Shown here: piece after piece, positions 41,617 to 50,356 of the stretch | How positions within the stretch are numbered: position 1 is the first letter of the stretch | Layout of the letters: each line of letters starts with the position of its first letter | Assembly: GCF_004795055.1 (NCBI RefSeq) | Contig: NZ_SSBJ01000032.1 | Location: 22,334-86,333 of the forward strand | Direction of reading: 5' to 3' | DNA: 64,000 bases | From: Streptomyces sp. A1136 | GTDB lineage: Bacteria > Actinomycetota > Actinomycetes > Streptomycetales > Streptomycetaceae | Made by a program: the position numbers and the translations under genes | The notes under the pieces: model-generated | The model's database searches: none | Seen by the model: only the letters and a program-made list of their open reading frames with translations | Told to the model about the DNA's origin: nothing

Positions 41617-42723
41617 ATGGAGATTCTGTGGTTCCTGATCGCGATGGGGCTGATCGTCGCCGCCCTCGGTCCGTACATCCGGCGCAGGCGCGGCGGTCTG
41701 CGACTGGTCGCGCCCGGCAGCCCCGACGCCGCCGACCCGGCGAACTACGGATTCGACCGGCAGGAACACCTCGACGTGCGCGTGCCCGGTCCCGACCCGG
41801 ACCTGATGGACGCCCTGGAGAACGTGCGCCGCACCGGCGGCTGGCAGGCCGCCTCGCAACTGCTGGCCGGCACCCCGGCGGCCGGGGAGCTGCGCCTGCA
41901 GCGCGTCCAGGCCTTCGGCGGCGCGGCGGCGCTGGAACTCGCGGAGCACCCGGGCGGGGGCGCGCAGTGGCTCAAGGCATGGCGGCTGGACGCGCCGAAG
42001 GACGCCGGCGGCGCCCAGGTGCACGCGGAACTGCTGGTCCAGCAGGCGTGGCGACAGTCGGGCGGGGTGGGCTCGACCGATCACCGGATCATCCTGGAGG
42101 AGGCCCGCGAGTCCTGCGGCCGGGCGGCGCTGTTGGCTCCCGGAGACCCGGTCCCGTACATCACGGAGCTGGCGGTCGGCCGTGGGCTGGGGTACTCCGA
42201 GGCGGAGTACGACGCGCTGTGGGCGAAGATCATCGACGTGGCGCCCGCGCACATGGGCGCACATCTGGCCGCGCTGAACTACTGGTGCGAGAAGTGGCAC
42301 GGCTCCCGGGAGAAGGCCGACGCGTTCGCGCACGCGGCGGCGGCCCGCGCCCCGCGGGGCTCGCTGCTGGCGGCGCTGCCGCTGTTCGCGGTGTACGAGC
42401 ACCTGCCCGAGGTGGTGCTCGTCTCGACGTTCTGGCGCAGCGCGGTGGTGACCCGTGCGGTGGAGGGGGCGCTGTACGCGGTGGCGTCGGCGCGCCCGGA
42501 CGACCCGATGCTCCCGCAGGTACGGCACATGCTGCTGTGGTTCCTGGTGGGCATGGAGCGCTGGGCCGAGGCGATGGAGCAGGTGCGGCACGTGGACGGC
42601 TACGTGGGCGCCCTGCCCTGGTCGACCGCCGCGGACCCCGCCGGGGCGTACGCCATCCACCGGGCCCTGGCGGTCGCCGGCTACGAGGCCAACGGCGGCT
42701 CCCCGGCCACCCTCCCCCACTGA
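41617..42723 (+). CDS. unknown membrane-anchored protein, paralog A flanking M48 protease
   Basis: A 368-residue protein with one N-terminal membrane helix (EILWFLIAMGLIVAALGPYI) and a soluble all-helical body. It is clearly related to the gene at 44589-45671. Shared blocks are LW-x2-I-x4-P-x-(M/V)-x-(G/S)AH, YWC-x-KW-x-GS, and VRHML-x-W...RWAEA-x-EQ-x-R-x-VDGY-x-GA-x-PW. I do not know a named family; TPR/HEAT-like helical repeats are possible. The ATG at 41617 lacks a good ribosome-binding site. The next gene is a membrane metalloprotease on the same strand, which suggests a joint function. Confidence 0.82.
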   Translation: MEILWFLIAMGLIVAALGPYIRRRRGGLRLVAPGSPDAADPANYGFDRQEHLDVRVPGPDPDLMDALENVRRTGGWQAASQLLAGTPAAGELRLQRVQAFGGAAALELAEHPGGGAQWLKAWRLDAPKDAGGAQVHAELLVQQAWRQSGGVGSTDHRIILEEARESCGRAALLAPGDPVPYITELAVGRGLGYSEAEYDALWAKIIDVAPAHMGAHLAALNYWCEKWHGSREKADAFAHAAAARAPRGSLLAALPLFAVYEHLPEVVLVSTFWRSAVVTRAVEGALYAVASARPDDPMLPQVRHMLLWFLVGMERWAEAMEQVRHVDGYVGALPWSTAADPAGAYAIHRALAVAGYEANGGSPATLPH

Positions 42724-42990
42724 GCTCCCACCCCACCGAGAGCGCCGACCCCACCGAGGGCGTCCGGCCCGGGCCCCGCGCCCGGGTCCGGACGGTCCGG
42801 GTGTCCTAAACGGTTGCGCTGAGTGACGTCCGGGCCGCATGATGCCCGTCGTGATCTCCCCGCGAACCGCTGGGGGCGGCCGCTGCCGATCCGGCGCGCG
42901 GCAGGCACGTACTCACACACGCACACGCATCACGGCCGCGCGCCGTCGACCGGGCCGCGCCGCTCTCATCCCGTGGGGGGATCTGTCCAT

Positions 42991-44589
42991 ATGGGCGCTT
43001 CACTGCGCGCTCTGCGCGCCCTCGTCCTGCTCGCAGGCTTCTATCTGCTCGGCCTCGTCCTGCTCGCCGTCCTCGCCGGCATCGACATCGCCGTCGTCGC
43101 CTCCGGCCTGCACGGCCTGGCCGCGATCAAGCTCGTGCTGCTGTCGCTCGTCCTCGCCGTGCCGATCGTGCGCGGCATGTTCATGCTCCGCACGCCCACG
43201 GGTGATCCGCTCCCCGGTGTCAGCGTCACCGAGGGGCGGGAACCGGTCCTGTGGCGGACGGTGCGGGAGATCGCCGAGCAGGTCGGCACCCGCGCCCCGG
43301 ACGAGATCGTGCTGATCGCCGAGGCCAACGCCGGCGTCAGCGAGGACGCCAGGCTGCTCGGGCTGCGGCCCGGCGCCCGCCGCCTCTACATCGGCCTGCC
43401 CCTGATGACGGGCCTGGACGAGATGCAGTTGCGCGCCGTGCTCGCCCACGAGATGGGCCACTACGCCAACCTCGACACCCGCCTCACCCCGCTGATCGCG
43501 CGCGGGCGCACCCAGTTGCTGCGAACCGTCGGTCACTTCCACGACCGGGCCGACGCCAAGGTCGCCAAGGAGCGCGCCCGACAGGAGAAGAAGGCCGAGC
43601 GGCGGATCGCGGCCGGCAAGAAGGCCAAGGAGATCGACACCACCGGCGACGGCGTCATGTACCGCGCGATGGCGGCGATCTACACCGGGTACGGGAAGTT
43701 CTACCAGCGCGCCACCCTCTCCGGCGCCCGGCGCCAGGAGCTCGCCGCCGACCTGGCCGCGGTGCGCGTCGCCGGCCGCGACTCCACCGCCTCCGCGCTG
43801 CGCGAGCTCAACGCGATCGGCCCGGCGCAGGACTTCTACATGGACTCCTACGCCACCCTCGGCGTCGGCGCCCGGCTCCTGCCGCCCCCGGGCCAGGTCT
43901 TCGGCGGTCTGCGCCGGCTGCTCGACGCCCGCGCGGAGGAGCTGGACGATCTGCGCCGCGAGCTGCCGCAGGAGCCGACGTCCCCGTACGACTCCCACCC
44001 GGCGCTCGCCGAACGCGTCGCCCGTATCGAGGCCCTGCCGGACGACGGCCGCGGCGCGCGGCCTTCCCGCCCGGCGCTGGAACTGCTCACCGACGCCCGG
44101 ACCACGCTGACCGCCGTGGAACACGCGGTCCTCACGCCCGAGGCCCTCGCCATGAAGCGGGTCGACTGGGAGGACCTGGTCCACGACAGCATGGCCCACT
44201 ACGTCGGCGAGGGCGCCCGGGACATCCGCGCGGCCGTGGCCGCCGAGGGCGGCGGGCCGGACCTGCGGTCGCTGCTGGACGCCGTCGACGCCGATCCGGC
44301 GGTGCGCTGGCGCATCGCCGACCACTTCCCGAAGTCCGAGCAGGCGGCGTCCGCGACCGGGCGCGCGGCCCGCGAGTTCGCCCGGCCGGCGCTGCGGCGC
44401 GCCCTGAACCAGCTGGTCACGGTCGAACTGACGGCCCGCGACGAGGCCCGGTGGCAGCTGTCCTGGTCCGACTCGGCCACCCTGCGCTACCCGGCCGGCG
44501 ACTTCGAGGAGCGGCTGGAGGCCGCCCTGGACGCGGTCGTCGCGGACCTGCCCGACACCGAACCCCTGCGGAAGCTGGTGCACCTCTGA
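42991..44589 (+). CDS. M48-family membrane metalloprotease (HtpX-like)
   Basis: A 532-residue integral membrane peptidase. Two N-terminal membrane helices (LRALVLLAGFYLLGLVLLAVLAG, AIKLVLLSLVLAVPIVRG) are followed by the zinc motif HEMGH in VLAHEMGHYANLD. The third ligand, a Glu, is likely in GARRQELAADLAAVRVAG. The long C-terminal part (about 300 residues) has coiled-coil-like charged segments (HDRADAKVAKERARQEKKAERRI). M48 enzymes such as HtpX degrade misfolded membrane proteins. The ATG at 42991 is preceded by GGGGGGA at a long spacing. The stop overlaps the next gene by one base (TGATG), so the two are coupled. Confidence 0.92.
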   Translation: MGASLRALRALVLLAGFYLLGLVLLAVLAGIDIAVVASGLHGLAAIKLVLLSLVLAVPIVRGMFMLRTPTGDPLPGVSVTEGREPVLWRTVREIAEQVGTRAPDEIVLIAEANAGVSEDARLLGLRPGARRLYIGLPLMTGLDEMQLRAVLAHEMGHYANLDTRLTPLIARGRTQLLRTVGHFHDRADAKVAKERARQEKKAERRIAAGKKAKEIDTTGDGVMYRAMAAIYTGYGKFYQRATLSGARRQELAADLAAVRVAGRDSTASALRELNAIGPAQDFYMDSYATLGVGARLLPPPGQVFGGLRRLLDARAEELDDLRRELPQEPTSPYDSHPALAERVARIEALPDDGRGARPSRPALELLTDARTTLTAVEHAVLTPEALAMKRVDWEDLVHDSMAHYVGEGARDIRAAVAAEGGGPDLRSLLDAVDADPAVRWRIADHFPKSEQAASATGRAAREFARPALRRALNQLVTVELTARDEARWQLSWSDSATLRYPAGDFEERLEAALDAVVADLPDTEPLRKLVHL

Positions 44590-45671
44590 TGCTCGGCCTG
44601 ATCATTCTCGGCGTCATGCTGCTCGGCGGCGCCTTCAAGCTGCTGCGCGCACGCAAGGCGGGGGCCGGCGCCGGCCCGCGGCGCCGCGCCGTGGACCCGA
44701 ACGCGGCGACCGCGCTCGGCTTCCTCCCCGCCGACCGGTTGGACACCGACCACGGCACCCCGCCGGAGCCGGGTGACGTGGCCGTGCTGGACGCCGTACG
44801 GGCGGGTGACTGGGAGGCCGGCGCGGCCTGGCTGGACGCCGCCGGGCAGGACTGGGACGAGCGTTTTCGGCGGGTCCGGGACCTCGCCGACCTGGCCGCC
44901 GAGGACGACGCCTGGCTGCTGGCCTGGCGGGCGCGGCGGCCCGAGGACCCGTCGGCGGCCGCGGTCCAGGCGGACACCTCGGTGCTGGTGGCGTGGCAGG
45001 TGCGCGGATCGCTGGGCGCCGAGCACACCACGCAGGAGCAGTTCCGCCTCTTCCACCGGCTGATCGCCTCCTCACAGGAGGTGATCGCCGAGGCCCGGCG
45101 GCTGGCGGACCCGGCGGACCCGGTGCCGTACATGCTGGAACAGCCGGTCGCGATGGCGCTGGGGTACCCGCACGAGCAGTACGGGCGGCTGTGGGCGGAG
45201 ATCGTCAAGCGGGACCCCAAGGTCCTGTCGGCACACACCGGCGCCTTGCAGTACTGGTGTCGCAAGTGGCGCGGTTCGCACGCGGAGGCCGAGGCCTTCG
45301 CGAAGGCCTCGGCGGCGTCCGGCGCCCCCGGCGACCTGCTGTCCCTGCTGCCGCTGATCGCGTACCTGGAGCACGAGATGTCCGAGGCGGGCCTCGCCCC
45401 GGAGGTCTTCTACCAGCGGCCACACGTCGTCGCGGCGACCGACGCGGCGCTCGCGGACGTGGCCGCGGCGGACCCGGCGGACCGGCGGGTGACCCGGGTG
45501 CGGCACATGCTGGCATGGAACCTGCACTGGCAGGGCCGCTACGCGGAGGCCGTCGAGCAGTTCCGTGCCGTCGACGGGTACATCGGGGCGACGCCGTGGA
45601 CGTACGCCGCGGACAGCAGGTCGCGGTACGTGCGGACCCGGGACCTCTGCGTGCGGGAGGCGGCAGCCTGA
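44589..45671 (+). CDS. unknown membrane-anchored protein, paralog B coupled to M48 protease
   Basis: A 360-residue homolog of the gene at 41617-42723. One N-terminal helix (LGLIILGVMLLGGAFKLL) leads into a basic segment and a helical body ending RVRHMLAWNLHWQGRYAEAVEQFRAV and DGYIGATPWTYAADSRSRYV. The start ATG shares its A with the protease stop, so it is translated with the protease. With the protease it may form a quality-control or processing complex (inference). There is no catalytic motif. It is followed by an 85-nt gap to msrA. Confidence 0.83.
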   Translation: MLGLIILGVMLLGGAFKLLRARKAGAGAGPRRRAVDPNAATALGFLPADRLDTDHGTPPEPGDVAVLDAVRAGDWEAGAAWLDAAGQDWDERFRRVRDLADLAAEDDAWLLAWRARRPEDPSAAAVQADTSVLVAWQVRGSLGAEHTTQEQFRLFHRLIASSQEVIAEARRLADPADPVPYMLEQPVAMALGYPHEQYGRLWAEIVKRDPKVLSAHTGALQYWCRKWRGSHAEAEAFAKASAASGAPGDLLSLLPLIAYLEHEMSEAGLAPEVFYQRPHVVAATDAALADVAAADPADRRVTRVRHMLAWNLHWQGRYAEAVEQFRAVDGYIGATPWTYAADSRSRYVRTRDLCVREAAA

Positions 45672-45756
45672 CGGTTCGGGACCAACGGGGCCGGGGCGGG
45701 GGCGGGAATCCGGGCCCGTCCCCGGTCGTTGAGGGGAGACCACTAGGAGGGAATCC

Positions 45757-46428
45757 ATGTTCTCGTACCGCCGTACGCCCGAGCTCCCCACCCGCGAGGA
45801 GGCCCTCAAGGGTCGCCCCCGGCCCCTCTTCGACGTGCCCTCCGTGCACACGGTGCTCGGCAATCCGCTCGCCGGCCCCTACCCCGCGCACCTCGCCGTG
45901 GCCGACTTCGGGCTGGGCTGTTTCTGGGGCGCGGAGCGCAAGTTCTGGCAGACCCCGGGGGTGTGGACGACCCTGGCCGGATACCAGGGCGGCTACACGG
46001 AGAACCCGACGTACGAGGAGGTGTGCTCGGGCCTGACCGGCCACACCGAGGTCGTCCGGGTGGTCTTCGACCCCTCGCAGGTCTCCTACGCCACCCTCCT
46101 GAAGCTGTTCTGGGAGTCCCACGACCCCACCCAGGGCTTCCGCCAGGGCAACGACGTCGGCACCCAGTACCGCTCGGCGATCTACACCCACTCCCCCGCC
46201 CACCAGGCGGAGGCCGAGGCGTCCCGCGCCGCCTACCAGCGCGTCCTGACCGCCTCGGGCCACGGTGAGATCACCACGGCCGTCCTGCCGGCCTCGGACC
46301 GCCCGTTCTGGCCCGCGGAGGCACACCACCAGCAGTACCTGGACAAGAACCCGGGCGGCTACTGCGGTATCGGCGGCACGGGCGTCTCCTGCCCCATCGG
46401 CGTAGCCGCCGCTCCCGGGAGCGAGTGA
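45757..46428 (+). CDS. msrA: peptide-methionine (S)-S-oxide reductase MsrA
   Basis: A 223-residue MsrA, which reduces methionine-S-sulfoxide in proteins and so repairs oxidative damage in the cytosol. The active site is FGLGCFWGAERKFW, with Cys55 as nucleophile. The family core is GGYTENPTYEEVCSGLTGHTEVVRVVFDP and DPTQGFRQGNDVGTQYRSAIY. C-terminal GGYCGIGGTGVSC provides resolving cysteines. The ATG at 45757 follows AGGAGGGAATCC. A hairpin at 46475-46498 closes the transcript. Confidence 0.97.
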   Translation: MFSYRRTPELPTREEALKGRPRPLFDVPSVHTVLGNPLAGPYPAHLAVADFGLGCFWGAERKFWQTPGVWTTLAGYQGGYTENPTYEEVCSGLTGHTEVVRVVFDPSQVSYATLLKLFWESHDPTQGFRQGNDVGTQYRSAIYTHSPAHQAEAEASRAAYQRVLTASGHGEITTAVLPASDRPFWPAEAHHQQYLDKNPGGYCGIGGTGVSCPIGVAAAPGSE

Positions 46429-46474
46429 GCCGCACCGCGATCCGGGCGGTGTGACGGCCCGGGTCCGCGCCGGC

Positions 46475-46498
46475 CCCGCCCGCCCCGGGGCGGGCGGG
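46475..46498. terminator. msrA / alcohol dehydrogenase bidirectional terminator
   Basis: CCCGCCCGCCCC followed directly by its complement GGGGCGGGCGGG makes a perfect 24-bp palindrome between the convergent genes, 47 nt after msrA. Confidence 0.7.
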
Positions 46499-46523
46499 CC
46501 GGCACCGGGTCGGCGCGGGCCGG

Positions 46524-47588
46524 TCAGATGGTGGAGGTGTCGATGACGAAGCGGTAGCGGACGTCGCTCGCCCGGACCCGTTCGTACGCCTCGTTGATGC
46601 CGTCGGCGTCGATGATCTCGATCTCCGCGCCCAGACCGTGCTCGGCGCAGAAGTCGAGCATCTCCTGCGTCTCGGCGATGCCGCCGATCATGGAGCCGGC
46701 GACGGTCTTGCGGCCGCCGATGACCGAGAACAGGTTCAGTGAGACCGGCTCCTCCGGGGCGCCCACGTTCACCAGGGCGCCGTCCACCTTGAGCAGGCCG
46801 AGGTAGGCGTCGAGGGGGAGCGGGGCCGAGACGGTGGAGACGATCAGGTCGAAGGTGCCGGCGAGCTCCTCGAAGGTCGTCTCGTCGTTCGTCGCGTAGT
46901 AGCGGTCGGCGCCCAACCGCAGACCGTCCTCCTTCTTGCGCAGCGACTGGGACAGGACGGTGACCTCCGCGCCGAGAGCGTGCGCGATCTTCACGCCCAT
47001 GTGCCCGAGCCCGCCGAGGCCGACGATCGCGACCTTCTTGCCGGGGCCGGCCTGCCAGTGCCGCAGCGGCGAGTAGAGGGTGATGCCCGCGCACAGCAGC
47101 GGGGCGGCGACGTCGAGGGCGAGACCGTCGGGAATGCGGACGGTGTAGTTCTCGTCGACGACGATGTGCGTGGAGTAGCCGCCGTAGGTGGGCTGCCCGT
47201 CCTTGTCGAGGGAGTTGTACGTGCCGGTCATGCCCCGGACGCAGAACTGCTCCTGGCCACGCAGGCAGTGCTCGCAGGTCCGGCAGGAGTCGACGAAGCA
47301 TCCGACGCCGACGTGGTCGCCGACCGCGAACTTCGTGACGCCCGCGCCGATCTCGGTGACCACGCCGGCGATCTCGTGGCCCGGCACCATCGGGTAGATG
47401 CCCTCGCCCCAGCCGTCGGTCACCTGGTGGATGTCGGAGTGGCAGATGCCGGCGTACTTGATGTCGATCAGGACGTCGTGTTCGCCGACCGCGCGGCGCG
47501 CGACGGTGGTGCGCTCCAGCGGAGCCTTGGGTGCGGGGGCGGCGTACGCGGCGACCTGGGTGAGCGGGGTGTGCTGAGTGGCGGACAT
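46524..47588 (-). CDS. zinc-dependent NAD(P)-alcohol dehydrogenase
   Basis: A 354-residue medium-chain dehydrogenase of the cinnamyl-alcohol-dehydrogenase/YahK group. The catalytic zinc sites are in YAGICHSDIHQ, VPGHEIAGVV and LLCAG. The structural zinc cysteines are in VDSCRTCEHCLRGQEQFC. The Rossmann loop is VAIVGLGGLGHMGVKIA. It probably reduces aldehydes with NADPH. The ATG at 47588 follows AGGAGA by about 9 nt. It is divergent from a MmyB-type regulator with a palindrome between them, a common pairing, so it is probably controlled by that regulator and induced by aldehydes or related stress. Confidence 0.94.
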   Translation of the reverse strand: MSATQHTPLTQVAAYAAPAPKAPLERTTVARRAVGEHDVLIDIKYAGICHSDIHQVTDGWGEGIYPMVPGHEIAGVVTEIGAGVTKFAVGDHVGVGCFVDSCRTCEHCLRGQEQFCVRGMTGTYNSLDKDGQPTYGGYSTHIVVDENYTVRIPDGLALDVAAPLLCAGITLYSPLRHWQAGPGKKVAIVGLGGLGHMGVKIAHALGAEVTVLSQSLRKKEDGLRLGADRYYATNDETTFEELAGTFDLIVSTVSAPLPLDAYLGLLKVDGALVNVGAPEEPVSLNLFSVIGGRKTVAGSMIGGIAETQEMLDFCAEHGLGAEIEIIDADGINEAYERVRASDVRYRFVIDTSTI

Positions 47589-47672
47589 GCGCTGCTTCTC
47601 CTGGGGGTTCCTTGGTGCGGTACCCACCACCCTGCCCGTGGCGGCGGCTCCCTCCCAGCCCCCTGCGGAGCA

Positions 47673-47689
47673 TAGGACCGCCGGTCCTA
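47673..47689. promoter_or_regulatory. palindrome between dehydrogenase and MmyB-type regulator
   Basis: TAGGACCG-C-CGGTCCTA is a perfect 8-bp inverted repeat with one central base. It is 84 bp from the dehydrogenase start and 49 bp from the regulator start. Probable operator for the divergent HTH protein. Confidence 0.7.
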
Positions 47690-47738
47690 CCACCGGCGGG
47701 GTCAGGCTGCCGGTCGGCGGCCCGGTGATACTGGCGGT

Positions 47739-48635
47739 ATGGACCAGCTTGATCAGCGCGCCGAACTGGGCGAGTTCCTCCGCTCCCGCCGGGCCCGCCT
47801 GCGCCCCGAGGACGTGGGCCTGCCCCAATACGGACGACAGCGCAGGGTGCCCGGCCTGCGCCGGGAGGAGCTGGCGCAGTTGGCGGGCGTGTCGGTGGCC
47901 TACTACACGCGGCTGGAGCAGGGTCACGGGCAGAACGTCTCCGCGGACGTCCTGGACGCGATCGCGCGGGCCCTGCTCCTGGACGGCACCGAGTCGGCGC
48001 ACCTGACCCACCTGGCGAGCCCGCGGCCGCGCAGGCGCCGTCCTTCGCGCCGCCCCGAGCAGGTCCGCCCGGAGCTGCGCGTGCTGCTGGACGCGATGGA
48101 GGGCGTACCGGCGTACCTGGTGGGCCGACGTCAGGACGTACTGGCCTGGAACCGGATGGCGACGGCGGTGTTCGGCGACTTCGGCGCGCTGCCGGCGCGG
48201 GAGCGGAACCTGGTCCGGATGGTGTTCCTGGACCCGGCGACGGCGGAGCTGTACGCGGAGTGGGAGTGCCGGGCCTGCCAGGTGGTGAGCTATCTGCGCC
48301 TGTACGCGGGCCGGCACCCGGAGGACGAGCAGCTCTCCGCGCTGGTGGGCGAGTTGTCGGTGAAGAGCGAGGAGTTCCGGCGGCTGTGGGCCGCGCACAC
48401 GCTGGCGGACGACAAGACGCACGGCGTGAAGCGGTTGCGCCATCCCCTGGTGGGCGAGTTGAGCCTGGCCTTCGAGACGCTGGCCCTGCCGGACGCCTCC
48501 GAGCAGTCCCTGATCACCTTCCATGCCGCCCCGGGCTCGCCGTCGGCGGACGCGCTGCGCATGCTGGCGTCGTGGTCGGCGGCGGACCCCGCCCCGGCCC
48601 GCCCCGTGGGGACGGCCGAGCCCACCGACCGGTGA
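47739..48635 (+). CDS. MmyB-type helix-turn-helix regulator
   Basis: A 298-residue XRE-type regulator. The N-terminal HTH (ELGEFLRSRRARLRPEDVGLP, VPGLRREELAQLAGVSVAYYTRLEQGHGQNVS) and the C-terminal MmyB ligand-binding domain (AYLVGRRQDVLAWNRMATAVFGDF, ERNLVRMVFLDPATAELYAEW, KRLRHPLVGELSLAFETLAL) are complete. The latter binds fatty-acid-like ligands in relatives. The gene is divergent from the alcohol dehydrogenase, its likely target. GATACT lies 6 nt before the ATG, a possible leaderless promoter. The 3' end is only 7 nt from the end of the convergent GNAT gene. Confidence 0.93.
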   Translation: MDQLDQRAELGEFLRSRRARLRPEDVGLPQYGRQRRVPGLRREELAQLAGVSVAYYTRLEQGHGQNVSADVLDAIARALLLDGTESAHLTHLASPRPRRRRPSRRPEQVRPELRVLLDAMEGVPAYLVGRRQDVLAWNRMATAVFGDFGALPARERNLVRMVFLDPATAELYAEWECRACQVVSYLRLYAGRHPEDEQLSALVGELSVKSEEFRRLWAAHTLADDKTHGVKRLRHPLVGELSLAFETLALPDASEQSLITFHAAPGSPSADALRMLASWSAADPAPARPVGTAEPTDR

Positions 48636-48642
48636 CGGTGTC

Positions 48643-49595
48643 TCAGAGCTTCAGCCGGAACACGCCCTGCGCCCGCTCTCGCCGGTAGCCGAGGGCCGCG
48701 TTGACCCCCCGCATCGGGGTGTTCTCGTCGGCCACGGTCGTCTCGATCTCGCGCAGCGCCGGGTACCGCGACCGCGCGTCGGCGAGCATCGCCCGCTTGA
48801 CGGCGCGGCCGAGTCCGCGGCCGCGGTGGGCCGGGACGACGACCGTGTCGTACTGGTGGGCGCCCCGGCCGGCCGGGTCCGGGAGGACGAGGACGGTGTA
48901 CGCCGCGACCTCCCCGGCGGGGGTGACCGCGGCGACCGTGGTCAGTTCCCCGCCGCGGTCCACGACCAGTCGCCGCTCCGCGCGCACCCGCCGCGCCGTC
49001 CAGGCCTGGAACCGCGCGTCGGTGTCGCCGGTCGGCGCGTCCTCCATGGCCCGTACGCGACGGCCAACGCGTCCGCCCATCGCGGCGGTACGGGCCCGGG
49101 CCAGTACCGCAGGGCGTACCCGGGCGGGACGGGGACCTCGGGCGCCGTCGGGCGGGTGACGTCCTGGACGTACCGGGCCATCGGCAGGGCGTTCTCGAAG
49201 CCGAGCGCCTCCGCGAACGCCTGCCCCGGGCCGCCGAGGTCGACGAGGGTGCCGATCGAGGTGCGGCCCCGGGCGAGGAGTTCCGTACGGACCCGCTCCC
49301 ACAGCTCCGTGCCCGCCCCGCGCCGGCGCGCGTGCGGGCTCACGGCGAGTACGTCGAGGTACGCGGTGTGCGCGTTGCCGGGGTCCGTGAACAGGACCAG
49401 GGAGGCGACGCCGACGCCGTCGTCCCGGGCCCAGAACACGGCGTGCCGCGGGAGCGGCGGCACCCTCAGCCGCCCGGCGACCTCCACCCGGGAGGGCGCG
49501 GGTACCCGGTCGGTGGCCGCCGCGGCGGTCAGGACGGCCAGCCAGGCGTCGACTTCGACGTCGGACGGGGGCACGGACAGGGCGTGAACGGTCAT
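48643..49595 (-). pseudogene. tandem GNAT acetyltransferase with apparent frameshift
   Basis: The first frame (start 49595, MTVHALSVPPSDVEVDA) carries one GNAT domain (VLAVSPHARRRGAGTELWERV) and continues as random Arg/Pro sequence to a stop at 48942. The second domain (MEDAPTGDTDARFQAW, then YDTVVVPAHRGRGLGRAVKRAML and LGYRRERAQGVF) lies in another frame and ends at 48643. In intact relatives the two domains form one protein of about 320-330 residues. The break is at about 49045-49056 (CCATGGCCCGTAC), where one missing base would restore the frame. It could be a real lesion, a sequencing error or, less likely, a -1 frameshift. The second part has an ATG at 49047 but no ribosome-binding site. 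Confidence 0.78.
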
Positions 49596-49632
49596 GCCTG
49601 CCGACCCTAGGCCCCCCGTTGTGCGCCCGCAC

Positions 49633-50310
49633 TCAGGGGTTCTCCGTCACCGTCACGCGCCCCTTGCGGATCGTCGCCACGCGCGGGGCGCGCTTGGCGA
49701 GCGCGCTGTCGTGGGTGACCATCACGAAGGTCAGGCCGTGTTCCTTCCACAGCCCTTCGAGCAGGTCCATGACCTCGTCGCGCATCGACTCGTCCAGATT
49801 GCCGGTCGGTTCGTCGGCCAGCAGCACCTTGGGGCGCTTGACCAGCGCCCGCGCGATCGCGACGCGCTGCTGCTGACCGCCGGACATCTCGCCGGGCAGG
49901 TGGCCCGCGCGCTCGCCGAGGCCGACCGATTCCAGCGCCTCGGACGCCCGGCTGCGCCGCTCGCGCGTCTTGAGGCCGAGGGGGACCAGGGCGGTCTCGA
50001 CGTTCTCCTGCGCCGTCAACGTCGGGATGAGGTTGAAGGATTGGAAGACGAAGCCGATGGTCTCGGCCCGGACCCGGGTGAGGCGGGCCTCGGAAACGGT
50101 CGCCAGGTCCAGGCCGTCGAGGACGATCCGGCCCTCGGTCGGCCGGTCGAGGGCGCCGAGCATCTGGAGCAGGGTGGACTTGCCGCCGCCGGTGGGGCCC
50201 TGGATGACGAGCCGGCCGCCGTCCTCGATGGTGAGGTCCACGCCGGCGAGCGCGTCGACTGACTGCTTGCCGCGCCGGTAGCGCTTGGTGACTCCGCTGA
50301 GTTGGTACAT
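49633..50310 (-). CDS. ABC transporter ATP-binding protein (LolD/MacB type)
   Basis: A 225-residue ATPase. Walker A is IQGPTGGGKSTLLQ (GPTGGGKS instead of the usual GPSGSGKS, functional residues kept), then VFQSFNLIPTLTAQENV, the signature MSGGQQQRVAIARAL, Walker B PKVLLADEPTGNLD and the switch THDSALAKRA. It partners with the FtsX-like permease 46 nt upstream. This type acts in export, lipoprotein release or antimicrobial resistance; the substrate is unknown. It is followed 37 nt later by the GNAT gene. Confidence 0.95.
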   Translation of the reverse strand: MYQLSGVTKRYRRGKQSVDALAGVDLTIEDGGRLVIQGPTGGGKSTLLQMLGALDRPTEGRIVLDGLDLATVSEARLTRVRAETIGFVFQSFNLIPTLTAQENVETALVPLGLKTRERRSRASEALESVGLGERAGHLPGEMSGGQQQRVAIARALVKRPKVLLADEPTGNLDESMRDEVMDLLEGLWKEHGLTFVMVTHDSALAKRAPRVATIRKGRVTVTENP

Positions 50311-50356
50311 CTCGTTGCCTCGCTTGATCGGAAAGTGGGAAGGGGCGGCCTGCGGG

